6,598 bases of DNA, from positions 1 to 6,598 of the forward strand of contig JAFAGX010000518.1 of assembly GCA_019237515.1 (NCBI GenBank). The letters run 5' to 3'. The DNA comes from Acidobacteriaceae bacterium. Its GTDB lineage: Bacteria > Acidobacteriota > Terriglobia > Terriglobales > SbA1. Below the pieces are notes generated by a model. It was not told where the DNA came from. It searched no databases and saw only the letters and a list, made by a program, of their open reading frames with translations. Shown piece by piece: positions 6,597 through 6,598 of this stretch. A program made the translations under genes and the position numbers. How positions within the stretch are numbered: position 1 is the stretch's first letter; each line of letters starts with the position of its first letter.

Positions 6597-6598
6597 AT

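Overview
The window looks like a piece of chromosome from an environmental Gram-negative bacterium. Acidobacteriota (Terriglobia/Acidobacteriia type) is the best guess: the coding is moderately G+C-rich, a YVTN-repeat surface lipoprotein lies next to a chemotaxis cluster, and CheX is used as the likely CheY-P phosphatase. This placement is an inference from gene style, not from a marker gene, and is only moderately secure.

Positions 2-1243 (+ strand) hold the 3' part of a lipoprotein gene. Its signal peptide begins before the window. The exported domain carries seven YVTN-type repeats, as expected for a seven-bladed beta-propeller. It converges with a small minus-strand gene (1269-1493) for a two-helix membrane protein of the XapX/DUF1427 family, with only 25 nt between the stop codons. 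Positions 1494-1705 are non-coding and hold two small hairpins and one plausible extended -10 promoter facing the XapX-like gene.

Positions 1706-6598 (minus strand) are a tightly packed chemosensory operon read in the order cheR (5' end outside the window), cheA, cheB, cheY, cheX. cheR/cheA and cheA/cheB overlap by four bases (GTGA and ATGA). cheB and cheY are 47 nt apart with a strong Shine-Dalgarno before cheY. cheY and cheX are separated by one base. The functions fit together: CheA autophosphorylates on His and passes phosphate to CheY and CheB, CheR and CheB methylate and demethylate receptors, and CheX removes phosphate from CheY. No receptor or cheW gene is in the window; they probably lie upstream of cheR or elsewhere.

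I found no RNA gene, insertion sequence, CRISPR array or obvious new system. The points most worth a second look are local: a non-standard region between P1 and P3 of CheA, a Pro-rich insertion in CheR, the tight cheY-cheX pairing, the XapX-like gene downstream of the operon with its own possible promoter, and a small in-frame duplication in the propeller gene.
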